Source: Chloroflexi bacterium B3_Chlor (GTDB lineage: Bacteria; Chloroflexota; Anaerolineae; UBA7937; B3-Chlor). Taken from it: 64,000 nt of DNA. The position numbers and the translations under genes were made by a program. The stretch covers positions 1-64,000 of the forward strand of contig NJBK01000001.1 of NCBI GenBank assembly GCA_005223035.1, in the 5' to 3' direction. Positions 7,071-16,799 of this stretch are shown here, in pieces. Every line of letters begins with the position of its first letter. Positions within the stretch are counted from its first letter, which is position 1. Under the pieces are notes generated by a model. That model ran no database searches, had not been told where the DNA came from, and worked only from the letters and a program-made list of their open reading frames with translations.

Positions 7071-8954
7071 TCAAACCACCGGGACGTGGAAGTTGGGCAA
7101 GTCCTGTAACAGGAACTCCATGCCCAGACGGCGGATGCTCTCCTCACTGGGGATGGTGGTGTGAACATCCCAGTCCAGAAGCTCCAGCAGTTCACGGCGC
7201 ATCGTTTCGTAGTCTATGGTGATCCCCTTCAACCTGCCTTCTTGGAGGGGAGGCTCACCGACCATGCGACGTGGCACGTTGCGTGTGAGCGGATTGTGTC
7301 CTTCACGTAGATTGAAGACGTGACGCATGGTGCCAATGCGCTTGCCGATCTCCCATAGGTCGTCGAGGCTGCAGTCCCAACCAGTGACCGCAGTCAGCTG
7401 TTTGGGGATCAGTTCGAGGTGATAGACTAAGTAGCCGAACATGCACAGCCCAGCCGCGTTCACCACATGCATGGATGTCATTATCTTGTAGTGATCCTTG
7501 GCCTGGCCCTCATAAACGTATTTCATCTTGGTCCCGCGCACCTTGATCCCCGGCGGGGGCCAGGCCCCACCCTGGGTGTGCCGGCCCGGTGTGGCATCCA
7601 TCAGATAGGTCGTGGCGAGCGCAGGTATGAAGCGTGGGTCGTGGCCTGGTAACTCCTCCCCACAAACGTGGATGGCATACCGCTCCGCACCTCGGCCAAT
7701 CTTCTGTGCAGCGACCTTGACTCCATCCGCCAGCACATCCCCGAACCCCTCGCGCCGCGCGATTTGTCCGGCGAGGGCGACGATGGCTTCGTCATTGCCC
7801 CAGGTTAGCGCGAGACCACCGGTCTCTTGTGTAGAAATGACACCCTGCTCATAGCATTCCATAGCGAAGGCGATGGTAGCGCCGACAGAAATGGTGTCCA
7901 GCCCATACTGGTCACAGATCTCATTGGCCTTGACGATGGACTTGAGATTGTCGTTCAGAAGGTTTGTGCCAAGAGCCCACAACGTCTCATACTCTGGCTT
8001 GTGGCCGATGGAATCCTCCGTCGCAGACAGGGCATACTTGCCCTCACCCACTCTCACCCAGCCGCCGCAAGAGATGGGACAGCGCCAGCAGCCATATCTC
8101 CGTTTCTGCAAGGCGACTACGGAGTCATCGCTGATCTTCTCGGCTCTCTCGCGAGGGAAGTCCACGGGACCAGCGCCGCCCCAGTTCCTGACTGGAGAGT
8201 CCCCGCTCCGCGCGGCACTGGCTGTACCCGCGCAGGTCCCATAGTCTCGCAGGGACGAGTAGAAGCCGCCCGGCTGGTCGAGATACTCTCTTCTCAGTGC
8301 ATTGAGGCCTTCTTCGTCGGCCACTGGCACCTTCAGCGCGCCGCTCACAACGACGGCTTTCAGCTTCTTCGCGCCCATGACGGCTCCCAGGCCACTCCGA
8401 CCTGCTGCGCGACCACCATCGGTGATGATGCAGGACATAAGAGATCGCTGCTCACCCGCGGTGCCGATGGAGGCAATCTGGATATCCTTTCCATGCTCGG
8501 CCTTGAGCGTTTCCTCCAGCTGCGCCACGTTCTTGCCCCAGAGGTGCGCCGCATCACGCAATTCAGCTCTGCCCTCGTTGATGAAGAGGTAGACGGGTTT
8601 GTCTGCGATGCCGCTGAGGAGGACTCCATCGAAACCAGCGAACTTCAAGTGGGGACCGAAATGTCCGCCGCAGTTGGCGTCGCCCCAGGTATGTGTCTTG
8701 GGCGATTTGCCAAAGACCACGAACCGGGAACCTATGAGGGCCGGTGTTCCTGTGAGAGGCCCAGTCATGAAGCCCAGGATATTGTCCGGCCCAAGAGGGT
8801 CAACGCCGGCCGCCACACGGTCGTAGAGCAGACGTGCTCCCACTCCGTAGCCGCCAATATACTCCCTGGCCACCGTCTCGTCAAGGGCTTCCGTTGTCAG
8901 ACTTCCAGCGGAAAGCTCAACGTTTAGAATCTTGCCCAGATAACCACCCGCCAC
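7071..8954 (-). CDS. Aldehyde:ferredoxin oxidoreductase family protein
   Basis: Tungsten/molybdopterin oxidoreductase of 627 residues, the usual AOR length. The N-terminus GGYLGKILNVELSAGSL and the cofactor-binding region (GGYGVGARLLYDRV, FMTGPLTGTPA, GRSGLGAVMGAKKLKAVVV) are characteristic. A CxxCxxxC cluster motif (YGCWRCPISCGGWV) lies near residue 290, with a further conserved Cys (AGLCMFGYL) in the C-terminal third that should complete the 4Fe-4S site. Family members oxidise aldehydes to acids with ferredoxin as acceptor; the substrate here is unknown. Stop codons of this gene and the convergent protein B gene are only a few bases apart. No AOR cofactor genes or ferredoxin are adjacent. 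Confidence 0.9.
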   Translation of the reverse strand: MAGGYLGKILNVELSAGSLTTEALDETVAREYIGGYGVGARLLYDRVAAGVDPLGPDNILGFMTGPLTGTPALIGSRFVVFGKSPKTHTWGDANCGGHFGPHLKFAGFDGVLLSGIADKPVYLFINEGRAELRDAAHLWGKNVAQLEETLKAEHGKDIQIASIGTAGEQRSLMSCIITDGGRAAGRSGLGAVMGAKKLKAVVVSGALKVPVADEEGLNALRREYLDQPGGFYSSLRDYGTCAGTASAARSGDSPVRNWGGAGPVDFPRERAEKISDDSVVALQKRRYGCWRCPISCGGWVRVGEGKYALSATEDSIGHKPEYETLWALGTNLLNDNLKSIVKANEICDQYGLDTISVGATIAFAMECYEQGVISTQETGGLALTWGNDEAIVALAGQIARREGFGDVLADGVKVAAQKIGRGAERYAIHVCGEELPGHDPRFIPALATTYLMDATPGRHTQGGAWPPPGIKVRGTKMKYVYEGQAKDHYKIMTSMHVVNAAGLCMFGYLVYHLELIPKQLTAVTGWDCSLDDLWEIGKRIGTMRHVFNLREGHNPLTRNVPRRMVGEPPLQEGRLKGITIDYETMRRELLELLDWDVHTTIPSEESIRRLGMEFLLQDLPNFHVPVV

Positions 8955-10418
8955 GTTCGTCTCCTTCGTTGACCAGCTAGTCCAGGGTCAGGATGGCGCA
9001 GACTGTCCGGTCCGCCATCATTGTCCGAAATAGTGGGACCGGTGGGGCCGCATCGCTTCCCCTGAGGTAGTTGGGGTCAGTCTTGATTGCATGATAATCC
9101 AGTCCGTCTGCGGGTTTCCATCCTCAGCTGGAGGAGTCGCCTGGCGGAATGGCCGCATCTCGGCCACGCGCCGAAGGCCGACCAGTCTCCGGGCCCCACG
9201 GAGAGATCCGGCGTTCTCCGAATCGGCGACCACACTACGAGGTGATGCACGCCGGATTCCCGTTCAATGATGTTGATCAGACCGTGTGCAGTCCCTAGAC
9301 CTAGGTGCCGCCAGCCTTGCCTCGGCCCGCCGATAGGCTACGTCCTTTTCTCGTATGAGCTTGTGTTAGGCCGCACATATGTCCGCCTCTCGGTCTTGCT
9401 CACAATCGGGCAGGTCAGCTACGTCATAGCGAGGCAGTACGTCCACTAGGCCGACGAGGTCTATCAGGGGAGATTACCACCGCGGCCTCGAGTCCAGCCA
9501 ATCTTGCCTCCACGATGCCTCCTGAAGGATGGTGACGCTCCAGTATCATGTTCCTCTGGCAACGCTAGCCACTCACGATCCAACCGTGTACCGGCCCATC
9601 CCCACCCGGGTCTCGCGCGCTACCGCCTCCCCGCGCCAGCGCATCAAGGCGTACCGCACGATAGACTCAATGCAGGTTTGATGGCGACTACGCCAGCGAT
9701 TCTGCACCGTCGTTTCCTAGCCATCAGTTGTGCGGTCGCCGAGGCGAAGGCTCTATCGCACTTCCCCCGATAGACTCTCTGCTATGGCAGGCAGGATTAT
9801 ATCACGGGCGACGGGTTGGGGTCAATGATTTCTGGATGTGAGGGCCCCGGAACGACAGGTGTAGATTGCCGCCACCGTGCTTCTGGGGCATAGCAAGTCT
9901 CAGGTTCCCCCTCTACGCGCATGTGTCCCTTAACTGGCTGAAGAAATCCCGTACGCCGAGAAGGCTCTTGTTGCCTTCGACGCCAGACTGACGTGCAATC
10001 CCCGCAAGGCTCCGCCGCTCGGAATGAGGATCTCCTGTCAGCGCTGACTGATTTGTGGCTCGCCTCAGCTGCGACACCTCATACTTGTCGCCAATGTGGA
10101 CCACACAACAGAACTGCAGGCAGTTGCGTACCCATTCTTCTTGTTGGCTACTCGTAGGCTTTCGTTGCCTCCTCGAACGAGAGATGTTATCATCTCTGAG
10201 AAGTCAAGGAGGTTGCCGGGTGGCAACAGAAGGGCGATTGGCGCAGTTCCCTCCATTTGCCAGACTCGTGGAGGATGATTTGTCCTGTCAACCGTGTTCT
10301 CGACGAATCCGCCCCTACATTGACAAGCCACCAGCCATAGAATACAATCACTACGAGAGCGCTTATGCTGGAATTGCAGCGGTCAGCGATGTTCGGGACT
10401 GCTCCACTGTGAGGTGAC
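8955..10418. other. Gene-poor region of about 1.5 kb
   Basis: No frame here looks like a conserved protein on either strand. It contains a plausible minus-strand promoter at 9796-9825 (see separate entry), a repeated 10-mer CGATAGACTC at about 9659 and 9769, and an inverted repeat (TCTATCG / CGATAGA) around 9750-9775. Short minus-strand frames downstream of the promoter look faintly protein-like but no family is recognised. It may be decayed coding sequence or an untested noncoding transcript. Confidence 0.5.
9796..9825 (-). promoter_or_regulatory. Minus-strand promoter in gene-poor region
   Basis: TTGACC (9820-9825), 18 bp, TATAAT (9796-9801) on the minus strand. The nearest same-strand gene is the AOR, about 840 bp downstream, so it either drives a long leader or a separate RNA. 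Confidence 0.5.
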
Positions 10419-11042
10419 GTGATTGTGATTGTGGGTGTTCTTGCCTTACAGGGTGCATTTATTGAGCACATTGAGATGCTTGCACACCTTGGTGTGCCGT
10501 CACGCACGGTAAGGAAAAAGCGGGACCTGGCTGGGCTGGATGGGCTCATCATCCCCGGTGGGGAGAGCACAGTCATGGCCAAGTTGGCTTCGTCTAAGCA
10601 TAGCGGCTATCTGTTTGACGAGCTTCGAATGTTGGCACAAGCAGGCTTTCCAATCTACGGAACATGCGCTGGAATGATTCTACTTGCGAGAGATGTGCTC
10701 GAGGGAATCGAGGGCCAGCCTCACATTGGCGCGATGGACATAGTAGTTCGTCGGAATGCTTTTGGACGTGCGCTCCAGAGCTTCGTCATAGATCTCTCTA
10801 TCCCGATGCTCGATGTAGTCAGTGGAGCTACCGAACAAGCTCCGGATTTCCCAGCAGTCTTTCTTCGAGCGCCGATCATAGAAAGGGTAGGACAAGGTGT
10901 GGACATCGTGGCAACGCTGGACGACAGCACGATCGTCGCCGCTCGGCAAGATCACATCCTTGCCTCATCTTTTCATCCTGAGCTAACCGGCGATACTCGC
11001 TTCCACGAGTATTTCTTGGCGATGGTCGCTGGGCGTGTCTGA
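10419..11042 (+). CDS. pdxT: Pyridoxal 5'-phosphate synthase glutaminase subunit PdxT
   Basis: Class I glutamine amidotransferase that supplies ammonia to PdxS for pyridoxal 5'-phosphate synthesis. All PdxT signatures are present: GVLALQGAFIEHIEML, IIPGGESTVMAKL, IYGTCAGMILLA with the nucleophilic Cys, RRNAFGRALQSF, FLRAPIIERVG and the C-terminal ASSFHPELTGDTRFHEYF with the catalytic His/Glu. At 207 residues it is of normal length. The annotated start is GTG 10419; GTGs at 10425 and 10431 are also possible because the N-terminus is a run of V/I codons. PdxS, usually adjacent, is absent from the window, and both flanks are unrelated. Confidence 0.92.
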   Translation: MIVIVGVLALQGAFIEHIEMLAHLGVPSRTVRKKRDLAGLDGLIIPGGESTVMAKLASSKHSGYLFDELRMLAQAGFPIYGTCAGMILLARDVLEGIEGQPHIGAMDIVVRRNAFGRALQSFVIDLSIPMLDVVSGATEQAPDFPAVFLRAPIIERVGQGVDIVATLDDSTIVAARQDHILASSFHPELTGDTRFHEYFLAMVAGRV

Positions 11043-11137
11043 TTGCGCGTCGACTGACTCCACAGGGACCTGTAGCAGTGTGGGAGGTTCCTTGGGCCCC
11101 AAGCCGTGCGGCCGCGGGCCTGCCCCAAGTGCCCTGC

Positions 11138-11386
11138 TCACCATGTCCGTCTTGGAGCATCGCGATGAGCGGCTCCGCCGACGGCCTCATTCTGGAGGCA
11201 ACCACCGACGATTGACACGTTCCTGGATTGCTGCTGAACCAGTTTCAACCCAATATCGGCGGCTTGTTTCTTTGACGGGCTGGCCAGACCGTATTCTGCG
11301 ATCAAGTCGCCAAATAGATCCTCCAGTCGGCCGTGGCTCTTGCCCAGGACGTCTAGCGCCCCGACGATCCTCGTGGAGTGAGCCAA
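11138..11386 (-). CDS. Possible small ORF after the MttB island
   Basis: An 82-codon minus-strand frame from TTG 11386, six bases past the stop of the last MttB gene. Its middle reads like a real helical protein (LGKSHGRLEDLFGDLIAEYG, KKQAADIGLKLVQQQ), but no family is recognised and no ribosome-binding site stands out. It could be the last gene of the island or the tail of a decayed one. The rest of 11043-11391 shows nothing else. Confidence 0.3.
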   Translation of the reverse strand: MAHSTRIVGALDVLGKSHGRLEDLFGDLIAEYGLASPSKKQAADIGLKLVQQQSRNVSIVGGCLQNEAVGGAAHRDAPRRTW

Positions 11387-11391
11387 GCATG

Positions 11392-12825
11392 TCAGATGAT
11401 GGGGAATTCTGTGCGGAGCGTGGCATCCACCTCTGGCGGCAGCCCAGGAGATTGATGTTCGTGCAACAAGCGCTCAGCACGTGCCGCAGCCCTGGCTCGG
11501 GTATCGACCTTGCCTTCCTGCTCCCATACTCGCCTGTCTCGTCGGTTCCCAATCTTTGGGAAGAAGAACTCGGAGCGCATGAACTTGACCGTGTGATCAT
11601 CCATTAGGAAATTCCCACCTGGGCCTACTCGCTCGATTGCTTCCGTCGCCAAGGTCTCGTCCGTCACATTGATGCCTCGTAGCACGCGCTTGACTATGCC
11701 GACTAGTTCATCGTCAATGACTGTCTGCTCCAGGGACACGCAGCTCATATTGGTGATCATACCGACAGCGTGGTGTATGTAGTTACAGCCCCCCATTGCC
11801 GCCAGCAGCAAGGTGACCATCTTCTCGTAGCCGGCCTGTTGATCGGGGAGCTTGCTATCGGTCATTCCTCCGGAGCAGTAGATTGGCACTCCATAGAATT
11901 GAGCCATCTGCGCCGCGGCCGCCTGCATCATCCCGAACTCAACAGCTCCGCCCAGGTAGCCCCCGGTGCGGAGATCGGCGACCCCGGGGATATAGCCAGC
12001 CAATACCGGTGTCCTTGGCTGTATGAGTTGCGTCAGCACGATGCCACTCAACTGTTCGGCATTGAGCTGCACGAGCGTGCCAGCCAGCGTTACTGGCGCG
12101 CTAGAACCCGCCATTGGCGCCGAGGATAGCACAACCGGCAGCCCATGCCGACACCAGTGTACTAGGATATCGGTCACCCCATCGTCCAGATGGAGGGGGC
12201 TGATCATCCAGCAGGCAATGCAGGAGATAAAGGGACGCTCTCGTAGCGCTTCCAGGCTTCCCGCAATCCGCACTCCCATCTTCAGGACTTGTTCGGCCCC
12301 CCGAACGGAGTCCATTCCTCCCATCACGTGCTTAGTGGTGTTGGTTAGACTAGTGTAGAAGCGGTTGATGGGCACATTCACAGTCGGGACGTCCGTGGGG
12401 TAGAGGGGGATGACAACGAAGTCCACGTGCTCCAGTGCGTCCGCCAAGCGCACCAAATCGGCCAAGTCGCTCAGGGTGCCGGGCCGCACCGTCTGCGCCC
12501 CGGGATCCAGTACTTGGGTCGGTGAACCACCGGTACCTGCATAGATTCGCTTGCCCTCCAGGAGGAGATCGTGAGCTGCGTCGCGGCCCGCCAGCAGAAC
12601 CCGAGAGGGTGCCTGGTCTAGTGCTTCCTCAACCATGGCGCGGGAGATGCGAACGCGGTTCCCGTCCACCCGGGCACCTGCTTCGCGAAAGAGAGCCTGC
12701 GCCTCCTCGTTGTCCACAGAGATGCCAGTCGCCTCCAAGACCGCCAGCGATGCTTCGTGGATTCTCCGAATCTGTTCTTCACTCAGGGGCTTATACTGTC
12801 CACCTATGAGACCTGTTCTCGGCAC
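11392..12825 (-). CDS. MttB-family methyltransferase 1
   Basis: Trimethylamine methyltransferase family (MttB superfamily), 477 residues, the usual length. The N-terminus (LSEEQIRRIHEASLAVLEATGI) is the typical family opening and the C-terminal core reads GPGGNFLMDDHTVKFM. The reading frame is uninterrupted with no in-frame TAG, so this is a non-pyrrolysine member, like MtgB-type glycine betaine methyltransferases. Members transfer a methyl group from a quaternary or tertiary amine to the Co(I) of a partner corrinoid protein. It is the most promoter-distal of the five intact paralogues, 9 bp downstream of paralogue 2. The substrate cannot be read from sequence. Overall it is the most divergent of the set around residues 95-110 (YAGTGGSPTQVLDPG instead of the FGPGSDCxxxxDP motif). 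Confidence 0.88.
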   Translation of the reverse strand: MPRTGLIGGQYKPLSEEQIRRIHEASLAVLEATGISVDNEEAQALFREAGARVDGNRVRISRAMVEEALDQAPSRVLLAGRDAAHDLLLEGKRIYAGTGGSPTQVLDPGAQTVRPGTLSDLADLVRLADALEHVDFVVIPLYPTDVPTVNVPINRFYTSLTNTTKHVMGGMDSVRGAEQVLKMGVRIAGSLEALRERPFISCIACWMISPLHLDDGVTDILVHWCRHGLPVVLSSAPMAGSSAPVTLAGTLVQLNAEQLSGIVLTQLIQPRTPVLAGYIPGVADLRTGGYLGGAVEFGMMQAAAAQMAQFYGVPIYCSGGMTDSKLPDQQAGYEKMVTLLLAAMGGCNYIHHAVGMITNMSCVSLEQTVIDDELVGIVKRVLRGINVTDETLATEAIERVGPGGNFLMDDHTVKFMRSEFFFPKIGNRRDRRVWEQEGKVDTRARAAARAERLLHEHQSPGLPPEVDATLRTEFPII

Positions 12826-12834
12826 TGTGCTCTC

Positions 12835-14292
12835 CTAGCTTCGTACCGCTTCCCGTTCGGCAAGCACTTGGCTAATCTCCTCCTCGGCTGCTTCGGGTAA
12901 GGAAGGAACCTCGTGCTCATCCAGAATCTGGCGTGCCCGCTCGTTGGCCCGGACTGCCATATCCTTGCTTCCTTTCTGATCCCACTTCTCATATCTCATC
13001 CGCTCAATCACTTCGGGCTGCCATTGAGCCGACCTCCAATTGTCCAGAGTATGGTCATCTGCTAAGAAGCCACCGCCCGGACGGGCTCTCGCGATCGCTT
13101 CGCGCGCCAACGTTAGTTCGTTCACCGGCACCCCCTCCATAAGGAAGCGCACTTCGCGAATGATCTCATCCGCAATGACCAGCATCTCCATTGAGGAGGT
13201 GTTGCCATATTCAATGTATCCTACGTCGTGCGCCAGGTTGCAGCGGGTCAGGAAGGCGCTCATGATCGAGATGGTAGCGTCTATGCCAGCCTGGGAGTCC
13301 ACCACTTTGCTGTCCGTTGCACCTGCATAGCCCCAGGACGGCAAGCGATAATGCCGTGCGATATCGGTCGACGCCGCCATGCTGAGCGACCACTCCGGCG
13401 CGCCATAGCTGATTATGGCCGATTTCATGTCCATGGTGGATGTGTTCATTCCATACACGAAGGGGGCTCCCTTACGTAGAAGTTGGGTCAATGCCAATCC
13501 TACCAGAGATTCGGCGTTGCCCAGGGCCAATGCCCCAGCCAGAGTAATCGGCCCGCCGCCACCGGTGTTGGTGGACGGAGGATAGCAAGCCGGGATCCCC
13601 TTCTCGGCGCAGAAGAGGAGCTTGTCCACCGATTCATCGGGGAAGAGCAGCGGCGAGATCGGTTGAGCATACAGGAGGAAAAATGGGCTCTCTCGCACTT
13701 CCTCCTCGCTCCCGGCCACCGCGCAGGCGATCCGATAGATGTCCTCCATGTCCTTGTGCCCCTTGGCGGTGTACACATTGGGCTTGACCGAGCCCCGGAT
13801 CATTCCGATGAATCCATGGATAAAGGAATCTTGCGACGGCACGTCCGCCGGGGTAGCCATAGACATGACGAAATCAATCTGATCCAACCCGTCGCACAGA
13901 TGGGCGATGCGCTGAGCGTCCATGGCGGTAGCTTTCCGCCGTTCACCCGTCTCCACGTCCATAGTGAAGACGCAATCAGATCCAGAGCCGAAGAAAACTC
14001 TGCCTGTCTCCAGCGGCATAACCATCTCTCCCAGACGGTTGTACATCGGGATGCGCTCGGGGGCGCTGGCTATGGCATCGGAGATGAGATGGGGCGGGAT
14101 CTTGATGCGGCCCCCCGATTCCCAGGCGCCTGCGTCCAGTAACAATCCTCCTGCTTCTTCGTTCTGCATCACTATGCCTGTTTGGGAGAGAATGTCCAAG
14201 CTGGTGTGATGGATCTCCAGGATCTGTTCGTCCGACAAGACTTGGAGCCTTGGGCGCAGCGTCGTTACCTCAATTTGCTCAGTCATGTTCAT
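12835..14292 (-). CDS. MttB-family methyltransferase 2
   Basis: Full-length MttB-superfamily protein of 485 residues with the opening LSDEQILEIHHTSLDILSQT, the FFGSGSDCVFTMDVETGERR motif near residue 110 and the C-terminal ARPGGGFLADDHTLDNW. No in-frame TAG, so it is a non-Pyl member expected to demethylate a methylated amine onto a corrinoid protein. It is nine bases upstream of paralogue 1 and about 60 bp downstream of the methyl-THF methyltransferase, so all three are probably cotranscribed. The ATG at 14292 is preceded by AGGGAG. Substrate unknown. Confidence 0.9.
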   Translation of the reverse strand: MNMTEQIEVTTLRPRLQVLSDEQILEIHHTSLDILSQTGIVMQNEEAGGLLLDAGAWESGGRIKIPPHLISDAIASAPERIPMYNRLGEMVMPLETGRVFFGSGSDCVFTMDVETGERRKATAMDAQRIAHLCDGLDQIDFVMSMATPADVPSQDSFIHGFIGMIRGSVKPNVYTAKGHKDMEDIYRIACAVAGSEEEVRESPFFLLYAQPISPLLFPDESVDKLLFCAEKGIPACYPPSTNTGGGGPITLAGALALGNAESLVGLALTQLLRKGAPFVYGMNTSTMDMKSAIISYGAPEWSLSMAASTDIARHYRLPSWGYAGATDSKVVDSQAGIDATISIMSAFLTRCNLAHDVGYIEYGNTSSMEMLVIADEIIREVRFLMEGVPVNELTLAREAIARARPGGGFLADDHTLDNWRSAQWQPEVIERMRYEKWDQKGSKDMAVRANERARQILDEHEVPSLPEAAEEEISQVLAEREAVRS

Positions 14293-14352
14293 CTCCCTTT
14301 GAGTTTCTGGATTCTGTCGAGAAGTAGGACAGCATCGTCTTCATCCGCTGAC

Positions 14353-15216
14353 CTATCGATCCCTTGCTCTCTCCCGATAGGCTTGTATGTACCGCTCTGC
14401 GTAGTCATCGCGTCCCAAGAGCAGATCAGTAGCCAAAACGGCGGCGCGCACCTTGGCTACATCCACAATGGGACAGTTCACGCCAGCCTGGATGGCCATG
14501 GCCAAGAAGGCCTGATCAATCGTCTGCCGCTCCGGCAGGCCAAAGGAGGCGTTGCTGGTCCCCAGGGTCATATTGACCCCCAGCTCCTCTTGTACTCGGT
14601 GGATTGTCTCCAGGGTGACTCGCCCAGCCATCTGGTCAGCTGCAACTGCCATGGCTAAACAATCGATCACCACATCCGTCGGCGGGATGTCCAGAGCCTC
14701 AGCTTGCTCCACGATCTTTCGAGCAATCTTCACGCGTTTTTCCACCGTTGAAGGGACCCCCTCATCACCCATACAGAGCCCGATGACCGCTGCTCCGTGT
14801 TCCTTGACCAACGGCAATACCTCAGCCAGGCGTTTCTCCTCGCCGTTGACCGAGTTGACCAGAGGTTTGCCCTGGGGAGCTAGGTCCCTGTACACCTCTA
14901 GTGCCCGCGCCAATGCGTGAACGTCAGCCGTGTCGATGGCCAGCGGCACATCCACTTTCTCCATGACCAGCCGTACCGCTCCGGAGAGGAGATCTACCTC
15001 ATCTATCCCTTTTACACCAACGTTGATATCCAATACATCGGCTCCGGCCCTGACTTGGGCTATCGCTTCTTTTCTTACAAGGCTCAGGTCATTGGACTTC
15101 AGCGCCGCTGCCAGCCGCTTCCTTCCTGTGGGGTTGATCCGCTCCCCGATGAGGACCGTTGGTCGCTCAGGGCCAATGATCACTGTCCCTTTCGCGCTCC
15201 TTAGTACAGTTTCCAT
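14353..15216 (-). CDS. Methyltetrahydrofolate methyltransferase (AcsE/MtgA-like)
   Basis: Pterin-binding TIM-barrel protein (DHPS-like) of 287 residues. Signatures: GERINPTGRKRLAAALKS at the N-terminus, GADVLDINVG, AIDTADVHALARAL, LVNSVNGEEKRL and NMTLGTSNASFGLPERQTID near the C-terminus. These are the folate-binding loops of AcsE, MtgA and related enzymes. In an MttB context the expected reaction is methyl transfer from methyl-Co(III) corrinoid protein to tetrahydrofolate, feeding the Wood-Ljungdahl pathway; the reverse direction is possible. It sits in the middle of the MttB run, 51 bp after paralogue 3. It is the only such methyltransferase in the window, so it may serve all five MttB proteins. 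Confidence 0.9.
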   Translation of the reverse strand: METVLRSAKGTVIIGPERPTVLIGERINPTGRKRLAAALKSNDLSLVRKEAIAQVRAGADVLDINVGVKGIDEVDLLSGAVRLVMEKVDVPLAIDTADVHALARALEVYRDLAPQGKPLVNSVNGEEKRLAEVLPLVKEHGAAVIGLCMGDEGVPSTVEKRVKIARKIVEQAEALDIPPTDVVIDCLAMAVAADQMAGRVTLETIHRVQEELGVNMTLGTSNASFGLPERQTIDQAFLAMAIQAGVNCPIVDVAKVRAAVLATDLLLGRDDYAERYIQAYRERARDR

Positions 15217-15267
15217 GCTCTCTCTTCTGATATTGTCATCTCTCGCGTACTCTGTATCCTGTATAAG

Positions 15268-16689
15268 TCATCGGGATTCAACGTCTGCCTGTCGAAGAAC
15301 ATACTGAATTTCTTGCCGAACAGAGGCGGGCAATGGCGCTGGTCGATGAGTCTCTATCAGGCTCATCGTTCGCTCGCGCAGCAGATCCCCCAGCCGCTTG
15401 CCTCCGGCAGCGACCCAATCACCAACTCGTCGCCGATTCCAGAGAGTCGGCTCCCAGAATTCACGGAAGTGACGCCGCGTGTGCTTCTGGGACAGAAAGT
15501 GTCCTCCAGGTCCTACCTTGTGGATCCCCTCCAAGGCCAAGGCCTCAGCATCCAAGGGAAAGCCGTCCATGAAGCGGCGCATCATCGAAATGAGTTCAAC
15601 GGTGAGAACTATCATTTCTGGCGAAGTCGTGAGCCCTGCCTCCAGATAGCCTACATCGTGCACGAGGTTGCTGCCCACCAGGAGAGCGACTAAAACCGAA
15701 AACGCCGCATCCGCTGCCGCTTGCTCGTCCATCACGCAGCTATCGGAGTGGCCAGCGTAGCCCCAGGTTGGCAGGTTGTAGAAGCGTCCTAGTTCGGTTA
15801 CGGCGATTCGAGCCAATTGAACTTCCGGAGCACCATAGACACTAATGGCCGTTCTCATGTCCATGTGATGCAGTCCGCTGCCATAGACGAAGGGAGCCGC
15901 AGGCCGAATCAATTGATGCATCACCAAGCTGCTCAGGATCTCCGCGTTTCCCAAAGCCAGCCCACCGGCCATAGTGACAGGAGCTGTAGCTCCCATCATG
16001 GGCGCTGGCGAATGGACAATAGGAAGGCCCCTTTCCGCCATGTAAAGGAGTTTCTCGGTGGCCGTCTCGCTGTGCTGAAGAGGGCTTGTCGGCTCGGAAT
16101 AGAGAAGCAACGTGGGACTGAGGCGCAGGCGCTCCATTCCCCCTGCAGCCGCAGCCGCCATAGCCATGATCGCTTCGCAATCGGCCCTATCATCACACAC
16201 GAATACGATGGGCTTCGTGGTGTGCTGCAACATCAGAGCGAACTGGTGGCGGTAGATCTTGCTCTCTTCCAGGTCGGATGGGATGCCCATAGACATCACG
16301 AAATCTAGTTCCGGCAGAGCATCCACCACGTGGATGCAATCCACTACATCGGCCACGGTGAATGTACGACGCTGGCCGTCCCGCGGATCCAGATAGTTGG
16401 GACAGTCGGAGCCAGGGCCGAAATTGACAGTTCGCCCCTCCAGCCGTACCATTGCCCGATCGCCTTCTCGTTCGCTGAGAGAAATGTGTGAAGGTGCCTG
16501 TTTCAAGGCCCATTCTACTAATCCTGCCGGAAAGCGAACTAGGTTGTCTTCTGTGACCACTGCATCGCTCCCCCGCAACAAGTCGAGGGCGCCATCATGC
16601 AAGATGCGCACTCCAGTACGTCGCAAGATCTCCAAAGAAGCGTGATGAATGATCTCGCACTGCTCACGGTTCAGCAAAGAGAAGCGCAT
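15268..16689 (-). CDS. MttB-family methyltransferase 3
   Basis: Non-pyrrolysine MttB-superfamily protein of 473 residues. Family landmarks: LNREQCEIIHHASLEILRRT at the start, NFGPGSDCPNYLDPRDGQRR, an HTTKPIVFVCDDRAD stretch and GPGGHFLSQKHTRRHF near the end. It is most like paralogue 5 (20696-22135), sharing the HTTKPIVFV and VHSPAPMMG/VHSPGTLMG phrases, so these two probably arose by duplication and may act on related substrates. It lies downstream of the alcohol dehydrogenase (about 110 bp) and upstream of the methyl-THF methyltransferase. Confidence 0.9.
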   Translation of the reverse strand: MRFSLLNREQCEIIHHASLEILRRTGVRILHDGALDLLRGSDAVVTEDNLVRFPAGLVEWALKQAPSHISLSEREGDRAMVRLEGRTVNFGPGSDCPNYLDPRDGQRRTFTVADVVDCIHVVDALPELDFVMSMGIPSDLEESKIYRHQFALMLQHTTKPIVFVCDDRADCEAIMAMAAAAAGGMERLRLSPTLLLYSEPTSPLQHSETATEKLLYMAERGLPIVHSPAPMMGATAPVTMAGGLALGNAEILSSLVMHQLIRPAAPFVYGSGLHHMDMRTAISVYGAPEVQLARIAVTELGRFYNLPTWGYAGHSDSCVMDEQAAADAAFSVLVALLVGSNLVHDVGYLEAGLTTSPEMIVLTVELISMMRRFMDGFPLDAEALALEGIHKVGPGGHFLSQKHTRRHFREFWEPTLWNRRRVGDWVAAGGKRLGDLLRERTMSLIETHRPAPLPASVRQEIQYVLRQADVESR

Positions 16690-16799
16690 GACGGTTATGT
16701 TTCTTCCTCCTTCGCTAGTACTGCTGTTGTACCTATGGTCATTGGCCCTGGCGGATAGAACGCCCTTCAGGTCTTGGATAATGGCTGGTGCCCGAAGGC

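Noticed and set aside
7827-8927. 366-codon plus-strand ORF opposite the AOR gene
   Set aside because: Antisense shadow caused by codon bias; the AOR on the minus strand has all catalytic motifs.
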